Assembly: GCA_035640715.1 (NCBI GenBank)
Contig: DASQVO010000546.1
Coordinates: 1-14,046, forward strand
Source of the DNA: DASQVO01 sp035640715
Lineage (GTDB): Bacteria > Actinomycetota > Actinomycetes > Streptosporangiales > Streptosporangiaceae
Length of the DNA: 14,046 bases
Reading direction: 5' to 3'
In this document: positions 1 to 6,028 of the stretch, piece by piece
How the letters are laid out: every line of letters starts with the position of its first letter
How positions within the stretch are numbered: position 1 is the first letter of the stretch
Program-made: the position numbers and the translations under genes
Notes under the pieces: model-generated
What the model saw: only the letters and a program-made list of their open reading frames with translations
Told to the model about the DNA's origin: nothing
The model's database searches: none

Positions 1-1
1 G

Positions 2-823
2 ACGCTCCGGGTGCGCCACGGCGGGTCCGGGTACCCGGTGCTGCTGCTGCACGGCCATCCGCGCACCCACGCCACCTGGCACCGGGTCGCTCCGCTGCTG
101 GCATCTGAGCACAGCGTGGTCTGCCCTGACCTGCGCGGCTACGGGCGGTCGTCGAAGCCGCCGGCCACCGCCGGCCACGCCAGCTACAGCAAGCGCGCCA
201 TGGCCGGTGACTGCCTGACCCTGATGCGGGAACTGGGCTACGAGCGGTTCGCCGTCGTCGGGCACGACCGCGGCGCCTACGTCGCCTTCCGGCTCGCCAT
301 GGACCATCCCGAAGTAGTGAGCCACCTGATGATCGCGGACGCCGTCCCGATCGGCGAGGCGCTCGCCCGCTGTGACGCCCGGTTCGCGCGCCTGTGGTGG
401 CACTGGTTCTTCCTCGGCAGCCCCGAGGCCGAGGCGCACCGGGTGATCAGCGCCGACCCGGACGCCTGGTACCACAGCAAGGACGAGCGGCAGCAGATGG
501 GCGAGGAGAACTGGGCCGACTACCTGACAGCGATCCGCGACCCCGCCACCGTGCTGGCCATGTGCGAGGACTACCGCGCCGGGCTGGGCATCGACCGGGA
601 GCACGACGACGCCGACCGGGCGACAGGGCGGCGCGTCGGCTGCCCCACCCGGGTGGTGTGGGCAAGCCGCGACGACATGGAGGACCTCTACGGCGACATG
701 GTCGGCGTCTGGCGCGCCTGGGCGGACAACGTGTCGGGCGCCCCCATCGAGTCCGGCCACCATATCGCCGAAGAGGCGCCCGGGCCGTTCGCCGCCGAGA
801 TCGCCGCCCTGGTCGCGCGCTGA
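2..823 (+). CDS. Alpha/beta hydrolase, haloacetate dehalogenase/epoxide hydrolase-like (5' end outside window)
   Basis: The frame is open from base 2. A GTG at 11 is possible, but family members carry roughly 15-25 more N-terminal residues, so the gene probably starts before the window. Numbering from that GTG, the oxyanion-hole motif HGHPRTH is at 14-20, DLRGYGRSSKP at 40-50 and the nucleophile elbow GHDRGA at 84-89 with Asp86. Asp110 is the likely acid and His250 in SGHHIAEEAP the base. The cap carries the HWFFL motif (His131, Trp132) found in haloacetate dehalogenases. The spacings Asp86-Asp110 and Asp86-His131 match those I recall for fluoroacetate dehalogenase. Against that activity, the second carboxylate-binding Arg is Tyr90 here, and the halide-pocket Tyr appears to be Gly193. 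It hydrolyses a small ester, epoxide or halide by a covalent Asp-ester mechanism in the cytoplasm; the substrate is unknown. The fold is certain and the substrate is not. Confidence 0.88.
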   Translation, partial: TLRVRHGGSGYPVLLLHGHPRTHATWHRVAPLLASEHSVVCPDLRGYGRSSKPPATAGHASYSKRAMAGDCLTLMRELGYERFAVVGHDRGAYVAFRLAMDHPEVVSHLMIADAVPIGEALARCDARFARLWWHWFFLGSPEAEAHRVISADPDAWYHSKDERQQMGEENWADYLTAIRDPATVLAMCEDYRAGLGIDREHDDADRATGRRVGCPTRVVWASRDDMEDLYGDMVGVWRAWADNVSGAPIESGHHIAEEAPGPFAAEIAALVAR

Positions 824-1212
824 TGGGTTGGAAGCAGTTCCCTGGCTGGCTGGTCATTGCTGGCCATTCCGGGACAGGTTGCCAGGGGTGGATCAAGGGT
901 GGTGCCAGTGGCGTTCGCCGCAAAGGTGCTGGTCCCGGAAGCGGGGCATGGTCAAGGGAGCGGCGTGGGTAATCGCGGGGGCAGGCAGTAGCCAGGGTGC
1001 TCAGCGGCCGGCGGGCGTGCTGACGCACGCGCCGTGCCGCTCGCTGTCCGGTACCGCCCGCCCGGCAACGTTCCAGGCACCTTACAGCGAAGGCGCAGCT
1101 GTCCAGCACCCACGCAGGGTAGCTGCCACGCCGCATGAACCTCCGTCCGGCCCCGCCCCGGTCCCGGCCCGGCCTGACCCGGCCCGACCTGACCCGGCCC
1201 GGCCCGGCCTGA
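824..1212. other. Non-coding stretch, no gene seen
   Basis: The open frames here are compositional by-products of GC-rich DNA: their translations are Pro/Arg/Ala/Gly-rich, show no recognisable motif and lack convincing ribosome binding sites. A weak inverted repeat, CCCTGGC at 840-846 and GCCAGGG at 881-887, lies just after the hydrolase stop and could be a poor terminator. I saw no RNA gene. Confidence 0.5.
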
Positions 1213-1214
1213 TC
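1170..1214. repeat. Short GC tandem repeat (15-bp unit, about 3 copies)
   Basis: CGGCCTGACCCGGCC (1170-1184) is followed by CGACCTGACCCGGCC (1185-1199) and a degenerate third copy starting at 1200. The stretch before it (1150-1169) is of similar CCCGGCC composition. It sits directly against an AT-rich island and looks like slippage-generated sequence with no visible coding role. Confidence 0.6.
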
Positions 1215-1280
1215 TTGACACGCGTCGTCCCTTAATGCGTCAATACGTCTATTCTCAATGGATCAGTTTTATTCATATGA
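1213..1280 (+). promoter_or_regulatory. AT-rich island with TTGACA, possible promoter of the glutamine-synthetase block
   Basis: Base composition changes sharply from GC-only repeats to A/T-rich DNA. TTGACA at 1215-1220 is a perfect -35 hexamer, but no good -10 lies at 16-18 bp; GTCAAT at 1239-1244 (18-bp spacer) is the best available and TATTCT at 1250-1255 has no matching -35. TTGACaCGC (1215-1223) also pairs imperfectly with GCGTCAA (1237-1243). Position upstream of the permease remnant and ligase suits a promoter, but an insertion or deletion scar would look the same. Confidence 0.25.
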
Positions 1281-1605
1281 GCCGCGTTCGACGCGGTCGG
1301 CTCGGCCGACGGCAAGCTTCTGCTCATCATGGCGATCGGGGCGCGGCTGTTCTGCGGGCTGGCGTCCGTCACCGCGAACTCCCGGATGATCTACGCCTTC
1401 TCCCGGGACGGCGTGCTGCCCACCGCGTCACCGATCACGGGGGACTAACTTCAACTACACCGTGGTGGCGGTCATGGTCGTGCTCGGCTTCGCCGGGATG
1501 TACTGGCTCGTGTCGGCCCGGCGCTGGTTCACTGGGCCTAAGGTGCAAGGCACCGCGGAGGAACTGGCCGAGATCGAGCAGGAACTGGAGTCCCTTGGGC
1601 AGTGA
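1281..1605 (+). pseudogene. Remnant of an APC-family amino-acid permease (truncated, internally deleted, frameshifted)
   Basis: The frame starting at 1281 reads AAFDAVGSADGKLLLIMAIG followed by ARLFCGLASVTANSRM, IYAFSRDGVLP and TASPITGD, then TAA at 1446-1448. The conserved segment around FCGLASVTANSRMIYAFSRDG is typical of amino acid/choline-type APC permeases. Reading on one base later gives NFNYTVVAVMVVLGFAGMYW and a soluble C-terminal tail (TGPKVQGTAEELAEIEQELE) ending at TGA 1603-1605, the usual C-terminus of the same family. Three lesions are visible. The roughly 300 N-terminal residues are missing. About 100 residues are missing between the two VLP/LP positions. One extra T near 1446 breaks the frame between Asp and Asn. 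The stop overlaps the ligase GTG start (GTGA), so the original operon junction survives. It cannot make a transporter; residual translation of the tail could still help start the ligase. Confidence 0.85.
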
Positions 1606-2972
1606 GTGACACAGTGAGCGGTACAGCGGCTAGCTTCGGGCAGCTCAGTGCGGCGGTGGCGGACGGCACCATCGATACCGTCATCGTCGCCCTGACCGAC
1701 ATGCAGGGGCGCCTGCAGGGCAAGCGCATCCACGCTCCGTTCTTCGTCGAAGAGATCACCCGTCACGGGACCGAGGCCTGCTCGTACCTGCTCGCCGTGG
1801 ACATCGACATGAACACGGTGGACGGCTTCGCGCTCACCTCGTGGGACCGGGGGTACGGGGACTTCGTGCTCGTCCCCGACCCGGCGACAGTGCGCACGCT
1901 GCCGTGGCTGGAGCGCACGGCCCTGGTCCTGGCCGACGTGCAGTGGCCGGACGGGACCGAGGTCGCCCCCTCGCCCCGGCAAATGCTCCGGCAGCAGGTT
2001 GCCCGGGCCGCCGAGCGCGGCTGGACCTGTTACGCGGGCACTGAGCTGGAGTTCATCGTCTTCGAAGACTCCTACGAGCGGGCGTGGGATCTCGGCTACC
2101 GGGGACTCACCCCGGCCAACCGGTACAACGTCGACTACTCAGTGCTCGGTACGTCGCGGATCGAGCCGCTGCTGCGTGACATCAGGCTCGGCATGGCCGG
2201 GGCGGGGATGACGGTCGAGTCGGCCAAGGGCGAGTGCAACCCCGGGCAGCACGAGATCGCCTTCCGGTTCGCGGACGCCCTGACCACCTGCGACCAGCAT
2301 GTCGTGTACAAGACGGGCGCGAAGGAGATCGCGGCGGCACACGGATGCAGCCTGACCTTCATGGCCAAGCCGAACGACAAGGAAGGCAATTCCTGCCACA
2401 TCCACATGTCGTTCCGCGACAACGATGACCAGCCGGTTATGGCGGGCGACGGACCGTACGGGCTCTCGGAGACGGGCGGTCACATGATCGCCGGACTGCT
2501 CGCCGGGCTGCGTGAGCTGACCCTGCTGCTCGCTCCTAACGTCAACTCCTACAAGCGGTACGTGGACGGCAGCTTCGCGCCGACCACCGTGGCGTGGGGG
2601 CCTGACAACCGGACCTGCGCCCTGCGGCTGGTCGGCCACGGGTCTTCGCTGCGGGTCGAGTGCCGGGTACCCGGCGGCGACGTCAACCCCTACCTGGCGC
2701 TGGCGGGGCTGGTGGCGGCCGCGCTGAGCGGGGTGGAACACGCCATGCCGCTGCCGCCGCCGGTACGCGGGAACGCCTACGCCGCCGACGGGCCTCACGT
2801 GCCGGCGACGCTGGATGAGGCGGCAGCACTGTGGACCGGATCGAGCCTGGCGGCCGAGGCGTTCGGCAAAGAGGTCGTCGACCACTACGCGAACATGGCG
2901 CGCGTCGAACTGGACGCCTACCGCACCGCGGTCACGGACTGGGAGCTCCGCCGGTGCTTCGAGAGGATTTGA
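1602..2972 (+). CDS. Glutamine synthetase-like gamma-glutamyl-amine ligase (GlnA3/GlnA4-type)
   Basis: This 456-residue protein has the full type I glutamine synthetase catalytic barrel. Metal ligands are Glu148 and Glu150 in GTELEF, Glu211 and Glu218 in KGECNPGQHE, and His266 in GNSCHIHMS. Substrate and nucleotide residues are Arg319 (NSYKRY), Arg337 (DNRT) and Arg355 (VECRVPGGDVNPY). It differs from true GlnA: the ammonium-site loop usually reading FDGSS is VDGFA at 73-77, and no adenylylation-site Tyr segment is recognisable. This pattern fits actinobacterial enzymes that join glutamate to polyamines, ethanolamine or similar amines with ATP, as a first step in amine catabolism. The GTG start at 1602 overlaps the permease stop by 4 bases (GTGA), with GGAG at 1587-1590; a second in-frame GTG at 1614 is possible. 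The SDR follows after 2 bases. Amine specificity cannot be read from sequence. Confidence 0.9.
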   Translation: MSDTVSGTAASFGQLSAAVADGTIDTVIVALTDMQGRLQGKRIHAPFFVEEITRHGTEACSYLLAVDIDMNTVDGFALTSWDRGYGDFVLVPDPATVRTLPWLERTALVLADVQWPDGTEVAPSPRQMLRQQVARAAERGWTCYAGTELEFIVFEDSYERAWDLGYRGLTPANRYNVDYSVLGTSRIEPLLRDIRLGMAGAGMTVESAKGECNPGQHEIAFRFADALTTCDQHVVYKTGAKEIAAAHGCSLTFMAKPNDKEGNSCHIHMSFRDNDDQPVMAGDGPYGLSETGGHMIAGLLAGLRELTLLLAPNVNSYKRYVDGSFAPTTVAWGPDNRTCALRLVGHGSSLRVECRVPGGDVNPYLALAGLVAAALSGVEHAMPLPPPVRGNAYAADGPHVPATLDEAAALWTGSSLAAEAFGKEVVDHYANMARVELDAYRTAVTDWELRRCFERI

Positions 2973-2974
2973 AA

Positions 2975-3742
2975 GTGCAGGGTCGGCTAGAAGGAAGGAC
3001 CGCCGTCGTCACCGGCGCCGGCAGCGGGATAGGACTCGCCGCCGTACGGCGTTTCGCGGCCGAGGGCGCGAACGTGGTCGCCGTCGACATCGACGACACG
3101 GCGGGCAAAAAGGCGGCCGTAGAGGCCGGCGGCACCTTCGTGCACGCCGACGTGACGTTGCCGGAGGACGTAGCCCGCGCCTTCGCCGCGGCACAGGACA
3201 CCTACGGCTCGGTCGATGTCGCGTTCAACAACGCGGGCATCTCGCCGCCGGAGGACGATTCCATCCTCAGCACCGGCCTCGGCGCCTGGCGCCGCGTCCA
3301 GGAGGTCAACCTCACGTCGGTCTACCTGTGCTGCCGCGAAGCCATCCCCTACATGCAGCGCCAGGGCAAAGGCGCCATCATCAACACCGCCTCGTTCGTC
3401 GCGGTGATGGGCGCGGCCACGTCCCAGATCTCCTACACGGCGTCCAAGGGCGGCGTACTGGCGCTCAGCCGCGAGCTGGGCGTGCAGTTCGCCCGCGAAG
3501 GGATCCGGGTCAACGCGCTGTGCCCCGGGCCGGTGAACACCCCGCTGCTGCAGGAACTGTTCGCAGCGGACCCCGAGCGTGCCGCCCGCCGCCTCGTGCA
3601 CGTCCCGATGGGCCGGTTCGCTGAGCCGGAGGAGATCGCCGCCGCCGTGGCGTTCCTGGCCAGCGACGACGCGTCGTTCATCACCGCCACCGCCTTCCTC
3701 GTGGACGGCGGCATCTCCGGCGCGTATGTGACCCCGCTCTAG
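2975..3742 (+). CDS. SDR-family NAD-type oxidoreductase
   Basis: This 255-residue classical short-chain dehydrogenase has cofactor motif TGAGSGIG at 13-20, an acidic Asp38 at the end of strand 2 (predicting NAD over NADP), NNAG at 85-88, Asn112, and catalytic Ser140, Tyr154 and Lys158 (YTASK). The C-terminus VDGGISGAYVTPL is characteristic of its subgroup. I chose GTG 2975 because GAGAGGA at 2961-2967 lies 7 bases upstream and the Rossmann fold starts immediately; the frame runs open further upstream but only inside the ligase gene. The gene follows the ligase stop by 2 bases, so the two are almost certainly cotranscribed. It probably oxidises an alcohol or reduces a carbonyl in the same catabolic route. 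The substrate is not predictable. A partial second copy of its C-terminus exists at 6502-6582. Confidence 0.92.
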   Translation: MQGRLEGRTAVVTGAGSGIGLAAVRRFAAEGANVVAVDIDDTAGKKAAVEAGGTFVHADVTLPEDVARAFAAAQDTYGSVDVAFNNAGISPPEDDSILSTGLGAWRRVQEVNLTSVYLCCREAIPYMQRQGKGAIINTASFVAVMGAATSQISYTASKGGVLALSRELGVQFAREGIRVNALCPGPVNTPLLQELFAADPERAARRLVHVPMGRFAEPEEIAAAVAFLASDDASFITATAFLVDGGISGAYVTPL

Positions 3743-3897
3743 GGCGGATTCGTTCCATTAGCTTGCCGAACGAGGACCTGGTGACTCGGTCCCGATATGG
3801 CCCTTCCCTGAACGCACGCACTGCCCACTGCCGCCCGCCAAATTGACGGCCCGCGCCTGTCGGAATTCGATGTACCCTGCCGGAGAATGCGCGACTA

Positions 3898-3911
3898 TGA
3901 GGGTGCTCTCA
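3898..3911. promoter_or_regulatory. TGAG-N6-CTCA dyad upstream of the beta-propeller gene
   Basis: ATGAG-GGTGCT-CTCAT is a perfect inverted repeat of 5+5 bases lying 38 bases before the start of the beta-propeller gene. It has the same TGAG-N6-CTCA layout as the two operators in the TetR/SnoaL gap, although the central six bases differ. It may be a third site for that TetR or an unrelated leader hairpin. A weak TTGACG (3843-3848) with TTCGAT (3866-3871) upstream could be the promoter. Confidence 0.3.
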
Positions 3912-3949
3912 TCACATCGGTCCCGCTTCGTCTATTGGAAAGGATCTCA

Positions 3950-5140
3950 ATGCTCAATCGCTACCGCCTGGCCTTGGCGGCTGCCGGCCTGGCGGCACTG
4001 CTCGGCTCAATCGCCGCCCCGGCCAGCGCGGCAACGGGCACCGCCGCTACCGGCACGGCGCCCGCAGGGCCGACTTCAGCAGTCGCCTACCAGATCGGCA
4101 TCAGTCACGATGGCTACTCCGGCGACACCAGCATCGTCGCCCCGCTCACCCACCGGTGGTCGGTCAACTTCGCCGGACCAGTTTCCTACCCCCTCATCGC
4201 CGGCGGCAAGGTCTTCGTCACGGTGGCCAGCAACAGCGGCTACGGCACCACCTTGTATGCCCTCGACAAGGCCACCGGGGCGACCATCTGGTCGCAGCCG
4301 ATCAGCGGCACCTACTTCTGGTCGAACGCGGCTTACGATTCCGGCCAGGTTTTTGTCGTCAACTATGACGGCCTGCTGCGGGCGTTCGACGCTAACACCG
4401 GCACGCTCAGCTGGTCAGTGCAGCTTCCCGGCCAGTATTCGTTCTCCAGCCCACCGACCGCCAACAGGGGAGTCGTCTACGTCGGCGGCGCGGGCAGCGG
4501 CGGGACCCTGTATGCGGTCAGCGAGACCAATGGAACGGTCCTGTGGACCCAGCCGGTCCAGAACGGCGACCACAGCTCCCCCGCGCTGGATAGCACCTCG
4601 GTACTTGTCTCCTACGCGTGCGGCCTCACCTACGCGTTTAACCGCACCACCGGGCAACAGCAGTGGTTCAGCAACGGCCCGTGCGAAGGCGGCGGGGGCA
4701 AGACAGCCGTCTACCACGGCGGAATGGTCTACACGCGGGACTTCACCGGCAACAAGATCCTGGCGGCGAACACGGGCAACCAGCTCGGCACCTTCCAGGC
4801 CGGCCCCGCGCCGGCATTTGACGGGAACGTCGGCCTGTTCCTGAACGGAGGCGTGCTCACGGCATCCTCCGGCGGCCAGACGGTCTGGACGTTCAGCGGT
4901 GACGGCAGCCTGGACACCGCACCCATCGCTGTCGGTAACACCGTCTACGTCGGGTCGTCGAGCGGGATGCTCTACGGGCTGAACGTGAGCAACGGCAGTG
5001 TCGTCTGGAGCACGAACGTGGGCGCTGGCATTCCCGCACCGGATGAGCAGAACGTGTCACAGCCGCTCACCGGGCTCGGCGCCGGGCAGGGCCTGCTTGT
5101 CGTCCCGGCCGGCGATGAACTGGCCGCCTACGGCGGTTGA
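3950..5140 (+). CDS. Secreted PQQ-like beta-propeller repeat protein
   Basis: This 396-residue protein has a Sec signal peptide: basic MLNRYR, a hydrophobic stretch at 7-22 and a likely cleavage after APASA at 27. An Ala/Thr/Gly linker runs to about 45. The mature part is built of propeller blades with the recurring pattern Y/AxDxxTGxxxW at about 103-114, 144-155, 188-199, 228-239 and 342-353, with a degenerate one at 270-281. Cys224 and Cys245 may form a disulfide. There is no lipobox, no kinase domain and no obvious PQQ-binding catalytic set, so it is more likely a binding or scaffold protein outside the membrane than a dehydrogenase. ATG 3950 is chosen for AGGA at 3941-3944 and the signal peptide; the open frame extends upstream to 3887 without homology. 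It is a single gene, with no partner visible. Confidence 0.85.
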   Translation: MLNRYRLALAAAGLAALLGSIAAPASAATGTAATGTAPAGPTSAVAYQIGISHDGYSGDTSIVAPLTHRWSVNFAGPVSYPLIAGGKVFVTVASNSGYGTTLYALDKATGATIWSQPISGTYFWSNAAYDSGQVFVVNYDGLLRAFDANTGTLSWSVQLPGQYSFSSPPTANRGVVYVGGAGSGGTLYAVSETNGTVLWTQPVQNGDHSSPALDSTSVLVSYACGLTYAFNRTTGQQQWFSNGPCEGGGGKTAVYHGGMVYTRDFTGNKILAANTGNQLGTFQAGPAPAFDGNVGLFLNGGVLTASSGGQTVWTFSGDGSLDTAPIAVGNTVYVGSSSGMLYGLNVSNGSVVWSTNVGAGIPAPDEQNVSQPLTGLGAGQGLLVVPAGDELAAYGG

Positions 5141-5198
5141 CCCGCAGCGACTGCCCATGGCCGTGCCTTAGCGGCTGATCCATGCCGGCCGCCCATCA

Positions 5199-5264
5199 CG
5201 GCTGGTTTATATGCCCCGGGGCGCCTCCGGGGAACACATCGATGGCCGCCCCGGCGATGTTGAG
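5199..5264 (-). pseudogene. Relic of a 2-hydroxyacid dehydrogenase (SerA-like)
   Basis: Read on the minus strand from 5264, the frame gives LNIAGAAIDVFPGGAPGHIN, then QP and TGA at 5198-5196. The core IAGAAIDVFP is the signature of SerA-type dehydrogenases and matches residues 257-266 of the intact serA (7124-7151). The DNA is close to that segment over about 40 bases, including an unbroken CATCGAT with flanking GGGGAACA. Only about 20 codons survive, abutting the TetR stop codon. It is too short to function. It may descend from a duplicate of the neighbouring serA or from another member of the family, since this motif is conserved family-wide. Confidence 0.6.
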
Positions 5265-5957
5265 TTACTGCCGGGGACGAAGTCCATCGAAGATGACGGC
5301 AAGAGTGCGGTTTTGCAGGTCGTGGTCCCAGCCGGCGTGGACGGCCCCCTGGCATGCACTGGTGAGCAGCGCGATGACCGTGTCCACGTGGACGTCGTCG
5401 CGTACGGCACCGGCTCGCTGGGCCCGGATGAGCAATTGCTCGATTCCCTGCCTGAGCGTGTTCACCGAGTCGGCGATCTGCACCTGGACGCCGGTATCGG
5501 CCAGGAGCTCGACCACGGTCTTCTTCTGGGCGGCCTGGTCAACGAGGTCGGTGAAGAAATCAAACAGCGCGGTGGCTGGGGCACCGTGTGCGGCGAGGTT
5601 AGCAGCATCGGCGGCCAGGCGCCCCAGCAGGTCTTTCATAATCGCCTGCAGCAAGGCCTGTTTGGTCGGGAAATGGCGGAAGACCGTGCCGACGGCCACC
5701 CCGGCCTGAGCGGCGATCTGTTCGGTCGAGCCGGATGGCCCCTGGCTGGCGAAGACCGTCTCGGCGGCGGCGAGGATCCGGGCGCGGTTGCGCCGGGCAT
5801 CGGCGCGCAACTGCGGGACGCGCGTCGCCGGAGTGGGCAGCGAGCCGCCATGGCCCGCGGCGCTAGCGGTCTCACTAGTTTCATCGGTACCAGCAGCACC
5901 GGCAGTGCGAGCAGCGCCGGCAGCCTCTCCGCCTCTGGCGCTTCTGGTGGTTGACAA
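5265..5957 (-). CDS. TetR-family transcriptional repressor
   Basis: This 230-residue protein has an N-terminal helix-turn-helix at about 56-100 (RARILAAAETVFASQG, then TEQIAAQAGVAVGTVFRHF) and a helical ligand/dimerisation domain to the C-terminus. An unusual 48-residue Ala/Gly/Ser/Thr-rich tail precedes the DNA-binding domain. The start is TTG at 5957: no ATG or GTG occurs in frame before the HTH, a stop lies upstream at 5978-5976, and GGAG sits 8 bases before the TTG. It is divergent from the SnoaL-like gene, and two matching operators lie between them, so it most likely represses that gene and itself until a ligand binds. That ribosome binding site lies inside operator 1. The gene ends exactly at the edge of the SerA-like relic. 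Confidence 0.9.
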   Translation of the reverse strand: MSTTRSARGGEAAGAARTAGAAGTDETSETASAAGHGGSLPTPATRVPQLRADARRNRARILAAAETVFASQGPSGSTEQIAAQAGVAVGTVFRHFPTKQALLQAIMKDLLGRLAADAANLAAHGAPATALFDFFTDLVDQAAQKKTVVELLADTGVQVQIADSVNTLRQGIEQLLIRAQRAGAVRDDVHVDTVIALLTSACQGAVHAGWDHDLQNRTLAVIFDGLRPRQ

Positions 5958-5979
5958 AATGAGTCTCCACTCACATTAT
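5951..5979 (+). promoter_or_regulatory. Promoter of the SnoaL-like gene
   Basis: TTGACA (5951-5956), a 17-base spacer and CATTAT (5974-5979) make a good housekeeping sigma promoter, unusual in its AT content for this DNA. The -35 lies over the first codons of the TetR gene. Operator 1 fills the spacer, a position where repressor binding would block RNA polymerase directly. On the minus strand CATAAT (5980-5975) could serve as the TetR gene's own -10, without a clear -35. Confidence 0.65.
5960..5973. promoter_or_regulatory. TetR operator 1 (TGAGTCTCCACTCA)
   Basis: This inverted repeat, TGAG-TCTCCA-CTCA, lies between the -35 and -10 of the SnoaL promoter and over the TetR ribosome binding site. 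It matches operator 2 at 12 of 14 positions, the differences being pyrimidine swaps. Start-to-start distance to operator 2 is 25 bp. Confidence 0.65.
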
Positions 5980-5984
5980 GAATC

Positions 5985-5998
5985 TGAGCCTCTACTCA
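5985..5998. promoter_or_regulatory. TetR operator 2 (TGAGCCTCTACTCA)
   Basis: This is the second copy of the TGAGYCTCYACTCA dyad, at the expected transcription start of the SnoaL-like gene. Together the two sites also create a wider repeat, AAAATGAGT (5956-5964) against ACTCATTTT (5994-6002). Two sites suggest either two dimers or a stronger block. Confidence 0.65.
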
Positions 5999-6028
5999 TT
6001 TTATCTGCCAGGCAGAACGGAGCCCGTC

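Noticed and set aside
828..1235. Open frames in the gap after the hydrolase
   Set aside because: Pro/Arg/Ala-rich translations driven by GC repeats, no motif and no plausible start signals.
2831..2974. 48-residue N-terminal extension of the SDR
   Set aside because: It lies wholly inside the ligase coding sequence; GTG 2975 has a strong ribosome binding site and starts the Rossmann fold at the normal distance.
3843..3871. TTGACG-N17-TTCGAT as promoter of the beta-propeller gene
   Set aside because: The -10 is poor; mentioned only as a weak possibility.
5211..5954. 247-codon plus-strand frame opposite the TetR gene
   Set aside because: The minus strand encodes a textbook TetR; the opposite frame is compositional.
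5956..6002. Wide 9-bp inverted repeat AAAATGAGT/ACTCATTTT as ends of a small mobile element
   Set aside because: The repeat is explained by two tandem dyad operators; no transposase or target duplication is present.
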